The notes under the pieces were generated by a model. It was not told the origin of the DNA. It worked only from the letters and a program-made list of their open reading frames with translations, and made no database searches. 64,000 bases of DNA, from the NCBI GenBank assembly GCA_021234155.1, contig JAJEKV010000013.1, forward strand, positions 2,697,252 to 2,761,251. Reading direction: 5' to 3'. A program made the translations under genes and the position numbers. Source of the DNA: Isoetes taiwanensis. Its lineage: Eukaryota; Streptophyta; Lycopodiopsida; Isoetales; Isoetaceae. Below are positions 11,226 to 23,060 of the stretch, in pieces. Positions within the stretch are counted from its first letter, which is position 1, and each line of letters starts with the position of its first letter.

Positions 11226-11436
11226 GGAAGTATAAGAAGACATGAAGCCTATCTGCTATGATTTGTAAGGCCCAAGGCCCTAATTCGCAAGCCCCAAAGC
11301 AGAGTCCTGGTTGATTTTCAGAGCAGGAAGTATAAGAAGAAGGCTTGGACATGAAGCCTGTCTACTATGATTTGTAAGGCCCAAGGCCCTAATTCGCAAG
11401 CCTCAAAACAGAGTCCTAGTTGATTTTCAGAGCAGA
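11226..11436. repeat. Tandem duplication of about 105 bp
   Basis: Two units (about 11226-11325 and 11326-11436) share 'aggaagtataagaaga', 'gatttgtaaggcccaaggcc' and 'gttgattttcagagcag'. A third, partial echo of the 'cagagcagag...' end runs to about 11500. Confidence 0.85.
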
Positions 11437-11679
11437 GCCCTCAGTTTGCTCAGAGCAGAGCAGAACTGAGCCCTCTGGTTGATTCCTAGCGCAGACAACA
11501 GAGTAGAGCCGTCAGTTCGCAGACTGCTTTGCTGTTTAAAAAATGTATTTTGGATGGGTTATGACTCTGATGATGTTCAAGCTTCTTTATATGCCGGAAT
11601 AAAAAGGATTCAGAAGTGCCACTTTGGTTTTCATGTTCAATAAACAAGAAAGAGTTTAATGCAAGACTTATTTTAAAAC

Positions 11680-12494
11680 CTCATCATGTCTGTGAAAGAC
11701 AGCCTGGACGACTGATAATATATCTGCCTTATTAGTGAAATGCACCATGCCCAACATTCCCTTCAGTTGCTGCAAACTGATAATAATAGCCACTCCAGAT
11801 ACAAAGCCAAGGACTGTTGCATGTGACAAGAAATCAACAAGGAAACCAAGCTTGTTTGTACTCAAAAGACCCGGTATATCTTTAGAACCTTGTTGAAATT
11901 GGACTACACACAACTATGCATTGCAATGCAGACCTTAAAAGACCAAGCGAAGCCTGAAATATTCCAGCAAAAAATGTAAATGTGAAAGCTACAGACAAGT
12001 AAAGGGCAGGATCTTTCGTATGATCGATCACTGATCTCAACATGTTACCAAGGACAAGTGAAAGAATAGCTGATGGTCCTGCTGCAATTTCTCTAGAGCT
12101 TCCCATTACACAGTAGACCAAAGGTGGTATGAAACTGGATAACATGAATTTTTGTTAAGGATAACATGAATTTCTGTAAAGATACTTACACAGCCCTATA
12201 ACTGGGGGAAGATTGGCTATCTTTGCGTAAGCAATGCCCTACAAAAAATAAGAACATAAGAACTTCTGAGGGACGATTTTTCCCACTCTGTTTTCTTTTG
12301 CAATTTAAATTAGCATCTAGTTAATCAAGAAATAAACCTGTGGTATGGACAGGCTTGCAATGGTTAATCCAGAAACTAACTCAGACTTCAAGTCTGTTAG
12401 ATTGTAGTGTGGCAACCAACTGAGAATTGGGAATAGGTACTGGAGGCTTAAAAGGCATTGCTGGTACTTTGGCTGATTTTTGAACTGTCTGAAC
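11680..12494 (-). pseudogene. Sulfate transporter (SULTR3-like), exons 3' of a transposon insertion
   Basis: Minus-strand exons: 12338-12494 (FRQFKNQP... then QYLFPILSWLPHYNL... SGLTIASLSIPQ), 12190-12238 (GIAYAKIANLPPVIGL, donor gtaagt), about 11934-12143 (SSFIPPLVYCVMGSSRE, AAGPSAILSLVLGNMLR, ending FQASLGLLR) and 11680-11850 (LGFLVDFLSHATVLGF, SGVAIIISLQQLKGMLG). This is the N-terminal membrane core of plant SLC26/SULTR proton-sulfate cotransporters, closest in wording to group 3. The start of the first exon is displaced to 18140-18333 by a CACTA element. The exon edges at GL/SSF and GLLR/LGF do not join cleanly. No exon for the rest of the transporter or its STAS domain is seen below 11680. 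The copy is almost certainly dead. Confidence 0.87.
12492..12494. repeat. Target site duplication AAC (left) of the CACTA element
   Basis: AAC at 12492-12494 matches AAC at 18140-18142, giving the 3-bp duplication typical of CACTA insertion. Removing the element and one AAC restores the reading DDPF|RQFKN of SULTR proteins. Confidence 0.85.
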
Positions 12495-12732
12495 CCCTAC
12501 AAGAGAATGGGGGCTATAGTGTCTGGCATATTGACAAAAATTTTGACACTAAGTGAACCTCCAATATCCCTAAATTGGTCAAAATCCCGACACTATACTA
12601 GACGTCATCATTGGTCACTGGGGTGACTACCATTCTATCAAGAGTGTGACAAAAAAAGTTCGACACCTGCGACCTGTATTGTGACAAATTAGCATCACAT
12701 ATAATAGTAGTTTAGTGCCAAGAATATCAACA

Positions 12733-12983
12733 AGCATTATATTGAGTTCCACTATGGTTTATGACAAGGTTACATCAAGTTTAGGTATTATTTGTGCCAA
12801 AACTACAAATATATAGTGACAAGCTTTGAAAACATATTGTGTCAAGACTACATTAAGCATTGTGTTGAGATGCAGTATGGTTTATGACAAGCTTGCATCA
12901 ACTTACAAGTATGATTTGTCCCAAAACTACAAATATATATTGACAAGCTTTGAGTTACATATTGTGTCAAAATTACATCAATG
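12733..12983. repeat. CACTA subterminal tandem repeat, two units of about 126 bp
   Basis: Units at about 12733-12857 and 12858-12983 share 'tatggtttatgacaag', 'caaaactacaaatatat', 'tgacaagctttga' and 'catattgtgtcaa'. They contain several copies of the TGTCAA-type motif. Confidence 0.8.
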
Positions 12984-13164
12984 TATACTTGCAAGGGCAC
13001 TAGTTTGTGTAATAGTATCAACTTAGCAAAAAGCTTTGTGAAGAATTAACAAGCACCATTCTCAAGATAGTGACAATCTAGCACCAAAACCTTGCCAAGA
13101 AAATACCCATACATACTAATTGCAACGTACTACACATTGTTGTAGAAAATGTAACAATAAAATT

Positions 13165-14190
13165 TCAAAAACGGGAAAAGTAATAACACCTTTGATAGAT
13201 GAAGACAAAATAACCAATTACATTATCTACAAGGATTGGAATACAACAAAGGAATTGAGCATGGAATTTGCTCTCTGTATCAGGAGATGAAATGACTTTC
13301 TTTTTGGCGTAGATTCCTGCTGATGGTCTTCTGCACATTTCTTGGTGCTGCTTAACGTACATTTGAAAGCAGTAACTTCATCTTCTAGCTTGCATTTCTG
13401 GTAGTGGAGGTTTCGTACAGCAAGCTGCCTCAGAACCCTTCAAAATCAGTTGCACTGATATTTAAAAATCCAAAACACATTTTTACAAACCTGAAGGTCT
13501 GAATTGTCTTTTTCCTCGACAAGATCACCGAGCCTCTTGATCTCATAGTGCTCCTCCTTTGGAAGTAAGATAACATGCCAGTTCATCAACTGAATACTAA
13601 CCAGTCAATAAAGACATCTACGTTGATGACCGTTCCATCTCTCTTCAACTTTACTTCCAAAGACAGTGTAGTGAGTTAGAATTATGGGCTGTTGTAGCTG
13701 CAGATTTTCAAGACATGCTTTATTCTGGTACCTATGTGTGCCAACGACCTCTGAAAGTACAAAAATTCAGTCCTTGTAGAAGTGCAATCGTGTGTACGCA
13801 GAAACAAATGAAATCTGAAACCAGGAAATGGTTGTCTGGCGATCTGGTAGTGCCAGATTCCATCTACTTTAGCTTCAGATAATCTCTTGATGCTGGTAAG
13901 ACTCTGCAAAAAAGCACTTGAAGTTGAATTTTGCATGTAAGAAAGACAGAACAGGTTTTGTGCATTAATACCTTCTGTGTGCATCGTGGCCAATAGAGTG
14001 ATTTTCTCTTCTATAGATTCTCTGTTCAATATGGTGGAAATCTTTGTTTCTTCTATGGCCATACCTAACCTTGCCGAAAACCACAGCCACAGCCATAACT
14101 TGCTTCAACAGCCTCACCTTGAAAAAGCATAGCCATATCCATAGCTTGGCACGTTTTACACTGAGGAAGAGGTGCATTTGCAAAAAGATA
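13165..14190 (-). other. Exon-like minus-strand fragments inside the CACTA element
   Basis: Spliced-looking pieces: about 13500-13585 (LPKEEHYEIKRLGDLVEEK... then a gtttg donor) followed by about 13370-13440 (VLRQLAVRNLHYQKCKLEDE...), and about 13820-13910 after a 'cttttttgcag' acceptor. The Lys/Glu-rich wording suggests part of a coiled-coil protein. I do not recognise the parent gene. Their position inside a CACTA element suggests transduplicated host sequence. Confidence 0.35.
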
Positions 14191-14377
14191 GAAACAATGA
14201 TGGCGATGGCCTACGGGCAAGTCTACCAAAACACAAATTGATCTTGATATGTATGTTGATGACTGGTAAACGATTAGGTGGTCCAGGCAGAGATGCTGTT
14301 AAGGAGGCAGCTAAATTGCCATGCAGAGAAGACGAGGAATTTGCAGTTTATGCAAAAAGCTTTGGAAGACCACTTAA

Positions 14378-14698
14378 TCATGCCCTGCAGGAAGAGGCTG
14401 GGCTAGTTTTTACTTTGCGGCCCCCTTCCCTGTCCCGGTGAAGGTGACGACCTGCAGCAAGTCTTTTTGTCGCGACATGAATCCTTTGCACCATGAATTC
14501 TTTGTCGCGACATGGTTGATTGCTTTGTTGGTGGTTTTGTTGTAGAATCAAGAACAGTTTTTTTTTGTCTTCTTCCGCCTGTTCTGTAGTATTCACCTGC
14601 TGCATGCCGTAGTGTTCACCGGGACGGGGGCCGCAAATGGATGGTGCGACTGGAAGGGAATTCAGCTGATGTCGATGTAGATCCACGAAGGAAGACAT
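14378..14698 (-). other. Hypothetical open frame of 106 codons inside CACTA
   Basis: Starts MSSFVDLHRHQLNSLPVAPS and contains QQNHQQSNQ. Upstream (14700-14790) is CT-rich on the minus strand, like a 5' leader. A 'tgtcgcgacaaa' word occurs twice within it (14468 and 14502 areas). No domain is recognised. It could be a captured first exon or chance. Confidence 0.25.
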
Positions 14699-15194
14699 GA
14701 TGGTGAAAGGAAGAAGACGAAAGAGTTTGCCATCTTAAGGAGAAGAGTGGAGAGGGTTCAGAGAATGAAGAAAAGAAGTAAGAAACGTGTATTTAAGACC
14801 TGTAGGATCAAATGCAAATAACTAGAAAAACTGATTGCCACTCTTTAGAACTTCTGAATCAAAGACATAAATCGTATTCCATGTTGCAGAAGCTCCGTTT
14901 GCTAGAAATTGAATCGAAAAAACCTATCCTCATCTTGCAACCGAAAAACTAAAGCGAAGATCAAGGATTCAATGACCAAGCCAGAAGCTGCAAACCACGA
15001 AAAGGGGAAATAACCGAGCCCAACATATTAAAGGCCTGAGCGCTCAGATCTGATAATTCTTCGAATTTTACCATACTTTGGTGCTCATAAGACCCATTTG
15101 AACTCACAAATCTCTATCCAGGCCAAAGAAAAACATGTCCAGCAGAAAGGGCAGAGAAAAGTTTCTATAACCCAACACTTTTGGCATGCCCTAC

Positions 15195-15350
15195 TACCAG
15201 AGAAAGGAAAGAAGAAGAAGGTTTGAGTAAAAGAGGCGCTCAAATCCGAGGCGCCAAGAATACCGCCAAAAAGAAAGACAGGAAAAAAGAAGAAGATTTG
15301 AGCAGAAGAGACGCTCAAATCCGAGACGCCAAAAAGACCGACCAATCAGA
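15195..15350. repeat. Two-copy tandem repeat of about 75 bp inside CACTA
   Basis: The block 'gaagaagaaggtttgagtaa ... gcgctcaaatccgaggcgcc' is repeated as 'gaagaagatttgagcagaag ... acgctcaaatccgagacgcc'. The resulting plus-strand frame (15181-15375) is Lys/Arg-rich only because of the repeat. Confidence 0.75.
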
Positions 15351-15399
15351 AAGGAAGACTAGGATCAAAATCTAAGCCCTTGATTTATCCTTGATCTGA

Positions 15400-17750
15400 T
15401 GGCCAACATTAAATAAACACAAATAAATTTTCAGGGCCCTCGTATCGGGCAGGGTATGTTTAGGTAATTGTGCCCCACCAGCTGCACTGCATGAGCTGTT
15501 CAACATGGCCTCCGTGGGCTTTTTGGGATCATACCTCAAGGAGATTGGTCTCCGTAAACGATAAAAATATATTATATTTTATTTTAGCTTTTTATATTTT
15601 AATGTAGTCATATGTAACATACAAAAAAATATTGCCTTACCCAAAGACACAGTAAATGTCAACCACCTTAAGGTTTTCAAAAACATTTTTTAGTGTTTTT
15701 ACACTGTAAAAGCAATTTTGTCAACATGATACTATGATGAAATGTAGGGGGGTCGGGCCTCTGTGATGATGCATAAGAGCAGAATGTGCCCTGCCTCTGG
15801 GTGGCAATAATGCCCTCGAGCGAAATCATACCATTTCTGTAGTCACGGTGCAGCGTCCTTTGGACAAACCAGCAAGGGTTGAGAAAGCGGGAGCAATCCT
15901 CTTGGTATGGTTCCTTAGAAGGCCAAAGCAGATTTATCAGTAGGGCAAAGCCCTTTTGGGCACGCACCGATGATATTGATTGAAACTATATTTACGCCTA
16001 GTATACCGTTGCATCTGTACATGTTGGAAATGTTAGGAGAGTGGTAGGTCACTAACGTGGCTGCTCCCTCTAGGTGTCCCGACTACGGTACCGGCTACCA
16101 ATAAAATAATATATGATAAAATGTATAAACAAACATCATGGCATACTTGTCAATTTTATTTTTTTTGAGGATTGTTGGCATTCATTTGTTCTGCCAAAAG
16201 GTTCAAGGATGAAGCACTTATGCATCGAATACCAGCCACTGTAACCATGTATGGAGTAGTCGGTTTTGTTGGCCATTTGCCCTTGCACTAGTGAACTATT
16301 TCTTATGGTTACCTATGCCTTACTCCACGTTAATAATCTGCTTTCTCTAAGTCTTTTACATTGCATTTGGTCGATTTTGTCTTTAGTTGCATTTGACAAA
16401 TTGAACGAATCATGCATAATGCCATTAATTAACAAATCATCTATAATGCAAACCAGTGTTTTAAATGAAGTCATGAAAAGAACATATGAATGTTTGTACT
16501 GTTTTTATGCCCAAATATAAAACTAAAGCAGTTTTCCCTAAAGATCCTTCAAGCCCCCCTTCTTTGGTAAAAGTATTAGTCTTATTTTGGATTCTCTTTC
16601 CAAACTTTGAATGTGTCAAAACCTAGAGAGAGTGTGTGTTATTTTGAGATTTTAGATAAATAACTTCACGAAGTACCACCTGGTCTATTATTGAAGGATA
16701 AGGAATGTTCAACTTAGCAAGGATCTAGCAAATATGGACATTCAATAACTAGGAATAACTATAGTGATTTTGCATCTTTTCTCTCACAAAGTCTTTGCAA
16801 AGGCCAAGTAACTAGAGTGAGAATGTTGAGTGTGTAGGATAAGTAGAGGCGTATGAAGATGGAACAATGGCATATGGACACATGGCATGTGGTGACAACA
16901 TGGATACATTTAGCAAGGTACAAGGGCCATAGTCACTTAGCCCCCCTGACAGCCATGACAAGATGCAACACTGTCGTCCATCGTTCAAAACTTGCTTAAC
17001 CATTTTGGCTAGAAGTTAAAAATATGCCAAGTCATCGCGTGATGTGCCACCTGATCCAAGAAAGTGCTCTGTCATCATGGAAAAAGATTCTTATCCAAAA
17101 AAAAAAGGCGTGTTAATCTTCATTTTTTATGTCATCACATAGTTTGCCAATTACCTTTGCCACTTCATCATTCACCTTGCCATGTCACCATGGTGGTTTT
17201 CACAAAAACACTCATTTTTGTTGACGAGTTCTTGAATGGAGGATTCAACAGTCTTTATAACCACCACTTGGAGAAGGGATGGTCTTCTGCCCACAAAACG
17301 TGATCTCCAGGGTAAGTGACGTTATGAGTCCATTGGCAGAGCCAGTTCACAGTTTTGGGTCTATCCATTACTAGGGCCTTCTTAGAGAACTTTTGGGGCA
17401 AGTTATAAGAGATGCAATCTACAAGATCGGTCTAGATTGGAGTGGCATTTATTTTTACCTTTGTGTATTCTGTGAATGCATTTATTCATCATTTATCTCT
17501 AGTTCATAGAGGTTGCTTATATATGTTATGTACATTACAAGTATCTCGTATTTGATAAGTCTTCTTTTCCTAATAGGTTTGCTCCTTTGTCCATATTGCT
17601 AAGTACTCTTTACCATTTACTCTTATCTTATCTTATCTTCATCCAACTAGTTCATAGGTATCCAAATCATTTTTGAATCATACCAAGTAATATCCCTTGG
17701 TGCAGTACTATATTTCATGTATGAATAACACAATTTTGTTGAAATACTAG
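15400..17750. other. CACTA interior without recognised genes
   Basis: A+T-rich. Frames such as 15677-15967 (minus) and 17064-17303 (plus) have no recognised domain. A TTATC run at about 17626-17640 echoes the one at 7220. Confidence 0.45.
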
Positions 17751-18139
17751 ATACAAAATTTGATGGCATTCTGTTATAAGCTTTAAGAAAATGTTGTAGC
17801 AACAACAACCCACCTAAATTGCACAAGTGCTCCTCACAATTCAGTTGAAATATTAGATAAAAATTTGGATACCATTTTGTTACAGGTCTTAAGAAGAGGT
17901 TGTTACATCTTAGTTATAATATTGTTCAAAAGTTGTCGCAATAATCCACTTAAATTGCGATAAAAAGTTGATAAAAAAATGTCATTGCCTTGGACGAGAT
18001 ATTTGACACTATGCACTAGACACAAATTTGACACAACACAAGCACTTTGTGTCAAGATAGTAGCAGTCGACACAAAATTGTCACTACACCTATGGCTTGT
18101 CACAAGGGTTGACACTATACCTCCCATCCTCTTGTAGTG

Positions 18140-18333
18140 AACGGATCATCTGGGAAGAAAGTCTCTCTCATAAAAGATAGAAAGGCGAGGACAAAATTTT
18201 TGGACTGTGGGAGAGGTACTTCATGTGGCCAGCTTTTAAAACTTTCACTCTGCTGGTTGGAGATGTCCATTGAAGGATCTGCTTCCAGATCCAAAGATCC
18301 AAATTTGGAAACAGTTGAAGTTGCAGTTTTCAT
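18140..18333 (-). pseudogene. SULTR3-like sulfate transporter, 5' exon up to the CACTA insertion
   Basis: Starts at the ATG ending at 18333 and runs about 64 codons. The end, FVLAFLSFMRETFFPDDPF, is the conserved N-terminal cytosolic motif of SULTR proteins that precedes RQFKNQP. The reading enters the transposon at 18139. The continuation is found at 12494 downward, in frame after removing the element. Before the insertion the gene would have been transcribed leftwards from upstream of 18.3 kb. No promoter is identified. Confidence 0.85.
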
Positions 18334-19369
18334 GTGCTTTCTTCCAGATCTTAAGGAATGGCTATGGAGGTTGTCCCAAGTGTAGCAGTTTTATAGGAGG
18401 CTAAAAGTCTAAAAGTCCAACTGTGAGGTCCAGACGGAAGGCACTCCTTGGCAATGAGGGTGCTTTGTGTTGTGTATTATTCTGCAAATGGACTCTGCTT
18501 GATCACAATCTTGTGCATTATTGCTGCTAGAATTTGATGCATAATGCTGTGAATATTAGCTCAGATCTGAAGGACAGCAAGCGATCCTTTTCTGTGAAAA
18601 TATTGGGGGTTAGTCCCCACCATTACAGGAGTTAAGTACTTGCAGCTGAAATTTTATACGTAGCTAAAAGAACAAGGTTTGAACCCTTATCAATAGAAAA
18701 GTGAATTACAACCCTCTGGAAATTTCTGGTTTAAAGTTACCACCAATGACACATGGCGCCATTTTCATGATTAGGGTATTCTAGCTGTAGTTTTACGAAG
18801 GCCTTGAAGTATCAGATAGTTTTCTCTAGAGAACATGAGTTTTGTGCTTATTTGCTAAGTTGGACAAAAGATCATGTTTTATGTGCTTTCATGTGGTTAT
18901 GTTGGCATCATGCTCCGGCAATCTCCTGCGTTCCTGTAAGAATCGATTGAGAGATTATGCGATTGAGAGATAATGTCATCAACTGACATTCACAGTCTAT
19001 TGGCCTTGCCAAATAATACCATTCAACACAAAAATTTTGAAAGAGGAAGAAGATATTGGCCTTGCCAATTAATACCATTGGGTATGAGAACTTTGAAACA
19101 GGGCATTTTGCTTATTTGATGAAGTTAACGATCTTGAATAAACTGATACAGTATGCAGAGAAACTTTAAATTATCTAAAGTCGTAAGACTAACTGGTTGA
19201 ATTTGTTTATTTCATGCATATTATAATTAAGGCGTCCCTAATATTTGTTGACATTCTTCTATGTATTCCAATGAATTACCTACTAGCTAGAGCTCAGATG
19301 ATGCATTTTGAAGAACTATATCACTAGGCTGCTTGAAATGTTGCTGCCAATCCTTGAAAAGAATCGCCT

Positions 19370-19485
19370 TCGAAGAATTCCACTGCACTGTTGCCCGAAA
19401 TTCCATTGTAGAATTCCGCCCAGCCTGTTGCCCAGAATTCCACCGCCCTGTTGCCCAGAATTTCATTGTAGAATTCCGCCCTGGA
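19370..19485. repeat. Local tandem repeat CTGTTGCCC(A/G)GAATTCCA
   Basis: Three units of 'ctgttgcccngaatt' alternate with 'cattgtagaattccgccc'. The frames on both strands here (19287-19538) are repeat artefacts. Confidence 0.75.
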
Positions 19486-19752
19486 TAATAGGATATTCTT
19501 TTGATCTTAATATTGATGGAAGATATTGGGTGTGACAAGATATTTGTAGTTGACTAGATTGGATTGTGTAAGGCCAGGATAAATTTGTTAGAAACTCTAG
19601 AATCACAGTCCAATTTCAAATGGCCTAGGCCATAAGAACAGCATGTTACTACTTACTATCGCTATATTTTGTCATGTTTGTTTCCCTAATAAATCAAACA
19701 GAAAGCCATATAGACATGTTCGTACTTCAATCTAGAACAGACAAAAACTGAT

Positions 19753-19856
19753 ATTGACATGTTCTAGAAAGGCAACATAGCAATTGGGGAAATTTGCTTA
19801 AGTTATTGACATGTTCTAGGAAGGCAGCATAGCAATTGAGGAAAATTTGCTTAGGG
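19753..19856. repeat. Tandem duplication, 52-bp unit
   Basis: 'attgacatgttctag' to 'atttgctta' occurs at 19753-19804 and again at 19805-19856 with about 5 differences. Confidence 0.85.
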
Positions 19857-20363
19857 CATATAAAACTCTATACACAAAAATCCTTTTTGGTTTTTTTCTT
19901 TACATTCTTTATGAAGCATATAGCTTCAATATTATATATGTAATGTTGAAAACAATGTGTATGTGAAATAATGTTTACATCCAATGTATTTCATACTTAG
20001 CTTATCGTGCATTCTCAATCACAGACGTTAATACTAGGCTCAACCTTCAAACGTTTCACGTTGACAGAAATACTAGGTTTAGCCAGGTTCAACCTTCAAA
20101 CGTTTGAAGATGACAACAAATTCTCAACAGTAGTCAGCCATCTCCACTTTGATGTCTCATGAACCTATGTTGATGTACACTTAGAAAACTTGTGTTTCGA
20201 TCGATTTGTTGAAGTAGATTCTCATTATGGTAGAGGATACGTGCTCGTTGCAGACATTTATTTCGATGTATGCATGTGGAAACAACATGATATATTTTTT
20301 CTTTCTTCTATTGGGTTTCACACCATTCCACAGATATACAAATCCCCCTTTGCAGGAGTAAGT

Positions 20364-21849
20364 TGGGGAAGAGAAATGTTCGCGGCGGCCTTGGCCGCCG
20401 CGATAAATTTCTTGTACTTATAAAGTATAAACCCTTTTGACATGACATTGGAGTGCCAAACAAGTATGGAGCACTTATTGGCATGAAGTTATATGGGATG
20501 TAAGGCACTGAATAAATATCCATATATGGGATATGGGATATGTTAATCCCATATTGTACTTATTAACATATTAACATAATAACATATCCCATATGAGGCA
20601 TATGTTAATCCCATATTGTACTTATTGGGAGCACTGAATGGGCTTCCCTATAACGTGGAGAACAAGTTACGTGGTGTTCTGTGCCACGTGTCAGCAATAC
20701 AATGGCTGGAGCAGAGAATCTCCACAAAAAAACAATGAATATTTTGTCATGGAAATGAAAGTGTGCTAAAAATTGCCACGTGGCAGCATAGGGTTCGATG
20801 AGAGGGCATAACAGCACCTAACTGTTCTTTACGTAGATTTATACTTCACATAAGTTTAGTTGTTAAGAGTGCATGTTAAATTTTTTATCTATCTATCTAA
20901 GTTGTTTAAGAGTGCACGTATCTATTCTCAGGCAATTAGATGTGTGGGTTTGGATGGAGAGGAATCCTCGCCAAAACTAAAATTTAAATGTGGTTAGCCG
21001 CCATGGCGCAAACACCTCAGTTCGTTGACAAACTTTGCAACCCTTGGCACTTGTTAACATCATGCAACCAGTTTGCCATGTTCAAAGCGCACACTTGCCA
21101 AGCCTACTTGACACACACTGCAGAAGGGACAAAGATAAAAGGAAAAGGACTTGGAATTGAGTTAAATTGTATCATATGCTTATATTCCCTTTTTCCATTT
21201 GCTTAATTTGATTATTTTCAACCAATAGTTCGTCGCCAACAATAATATGTTCGTAATGCATGGTTGGGAGAAATTCTTTGGATATTTTGATGTAAATTGT
21301 TGCATTGAATTTTATCTCCATCGACTATTAGAGTTCTGAGAGTAAAATTTCACTTGATCTCAACTGAAATTTTTAGTATCTGAAAGTTATTAATAACAGA
21401 ATTCTATCTGAAGAACAAATTGTATTTACATTGAATTCAAAAATCAGATATATACATCAATTCTATATCAAAATCTACTTCAAATCTATATCAAAATCTA
21501 GAATATGAGCTATCCCATTTTCCATTTGCTTAGTTTGACTATTTTCAACCAATAGTTGGTTGCCAACAATAATATGTTCAAGATGCCATTTCAAAATGAG
21601 AATGAGAATGAGAATTATTTTTTATCGTCCACTGAGGCCTATCGGCCTATGGGACCCATAAGGAGCGCAATATGGGATTAACATATCCCATATAGGGATA
21701 TTTATTCAGTGCCTTACATCCCATATAACTTCATGCCAATAAGTGCTCCATACTTGTTTGGCACTCCAATGTCATGTCAAAAGGGTTTATACTTTACAAG
21801 AAACTTATCGCGGCGGCCAAGGCCGCCGCGAACGTTTCTCTTCCCCAAC
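20364..21849. mobile_element. Non-autonomous DNA element with about 190-bp terminal inverted repeats, copy B
   Basis: Left arm about 20364-20558 and right arm about 21665-21849 are inverted copies at roughly 95% identity. Both begin GTTGGGGAAGAGAAA and then carry CGCGGCGGCC-TT-GGCCGCCGCG, a 22-nt near-palindrome able to form a 10-bp GC stem. The 1.1-kb interior is the same sequence as copies A (9.5 kb) and C (48.2 kb). There is no coding capacity. Long arms suggest a Mutator-like (MULE) non-autonomous element, but I found no clear 8-10-bp target duplication, so the class is inferred. Confidence 0.75.
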
Positions 21850-22804
21850 TCGTCTATACATGCATTTTGTTGCCTTGTGTTCAGTGCCTGCACGATAGAA
21901 AAATACTGACCATAACGACTCGTTACTAAAGATGTTCCAAACATACAAAAATTGAACTGTGTTTGAGCATGGGGAATTCTAACCTCTGTAGTTTAAGGAG
22001 CCCTATAAATACTGCTCCATCTTTTGATGTCATTTTTTCTGGCCAGGGATTTCCCTCGGACATTTACTGTCGTGGAAAAAGGGCCCTAAGATTGATATGT
22101 AAAGGCATTTTTTGGTAATTAAGTTGGTGTATAAGGTATTATGGTAGTGGTGTGTAGGGGTAAATTGATAATTTGTTTATATGTTTATTTGTAAACAATG
22201 TATTTGTTTGAACTACAGAGGCAATTTGAAACGTGTAGGGCAATATAGTAATCACTAATATTGGTAGTTTGTTTATTAAAGGCAAAGGCAACTTACTTCA
22301 TACTTGCAATCTTGCCCCGACATCCAATCACGCTTATCGCGTAGCCTCGAACCCTAGCACAATTTACCTGACATTCTCAGCATTTACAGAGCATTTTGAT
22401 GACAGATTTTTCGCATTTTGGACCAGAGTTTTGGCATCTTTATACTTACCACAAAACAAATTACTAAGAGAGCCTCAGAACTCTATAGAATAGCATGAAC
22501 AGAGTCGTCCAAGATGCAAAGAAAGGACTACCAAAGGGGCCAACTAAAAAAAAAGAGAGAAAGACACCAATGCTGCAATACAATTTCCCAATCTCTTAAA
22601 CATATGAAGGGCTTGTTCTACATAGAAACGTGATAACATTGGTACGAGATATGTGAATGAGCGAGATTGTTCCAAGATTGAATAAATCCCCCAACTGCAT
22701 TGGCTGATCTTGAGCTACACTACAGAGATTGAAATGGGTTTTCAATCAAATACAAAGATTTTTGATTCCTATCTAAATTTCATCACGTTACTTCTGCTTT
22801 GTAC
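21850..22804. other. Intergenic, no gene recognised
   Basis: A+T-rich. The frame at 22269-22493 (plus) has no recognised domain. Confidence 0.45.
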
Positions 22805-23030
22805 CTGGGAACTTTGTGGCTGCAGCAGTTTCCTTCTCTTCTGCTTTGGCAAAACAGATGATTCAGACCCAATTTCTTTTTCATTATCACTTCCTAATTC
22901 CTTGCTCGGGTTTGCTTCCCTGCATGGCCTCTGTTTTTTCTTCTCAGGATCCCTTTCTTTTTTGCCTTCTCTTTCTTTGCAAGAATCTCTTTCTTTGCCC
23001 TGCTTTTCTTTCTCAAATCCCTCTTCTAAT
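22805..23030 (-). pseudogene. Lys/Glu-rich exon fragment
   Basis: The minus strand is open without an ATG: GLEEGFEKEKQGKERDSCKE, later EREGKKERDPEKKKQRP and PKQKRRKLLQPQSSQ, ending at a CAG|GTACAA donor at 22805. The composition looks like a nuclear, charged, disordered segment with an NLS-like KQKRRK. It lies directly downstream of a CPSF160 exon but does not match the next part of CPSF160, so it may come from another gene. Parent not recognised. Confidence 0.45.
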
Positions 23031-23060
23031 CCCTCATATCAGGATGTCAGATATACATAC

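Larger units (their letters stand above)
12495..18139. mobile_element. CACTA (En/Spm-type) DNA transposon inserted in the SULTR3 exon
   Basis: Length is 5,645 bp. The right terminus read inward is CACTACAAGAGGATGGGAGG. The left is CCCTACAAGAGAATGGGGGC, and 25 of the first 29 positions match (both continue into TATAGTGTC). Flanks carry the AAC duplication. Both subterminal regions (about 12530-13090 and 17750-18125) are packed with short TGTCAA/TTGACA/GTGACAA words, as is usual for CACTA transposase-binding zones. I find no TNP2-like transposase in the interior, so it is probably a non-autonomous copy. It contains unrecognised exon-like pieces near 13.2-14.7 kb that may be captured host sequence. 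Confidence 0.87.
18334..20363. other. Intergenic with small local duplications
   Basis: No gene is recognised. A 'caaggtttgaaccctta' at about 18673 resembles a B box, but no convincing A box accompanies it. Small direct repeats lie at 20030-20105 ('caaccttcaaacgttt' twice). Confidence 0.45.

Noticed and set aside
13682-14062. CACTA transposase (TNP2/TnpD) frame
   Set aside because: None of the TNP2 signature words are visible. The frame mixes exon-like and intron-like stretches.
18600-18720. B-box-like AGGTTTGAACCCT as a possible tRNA or SINE
   Set aside because: No A box at the correct distance and no cloverleaf. A chance match is likely.
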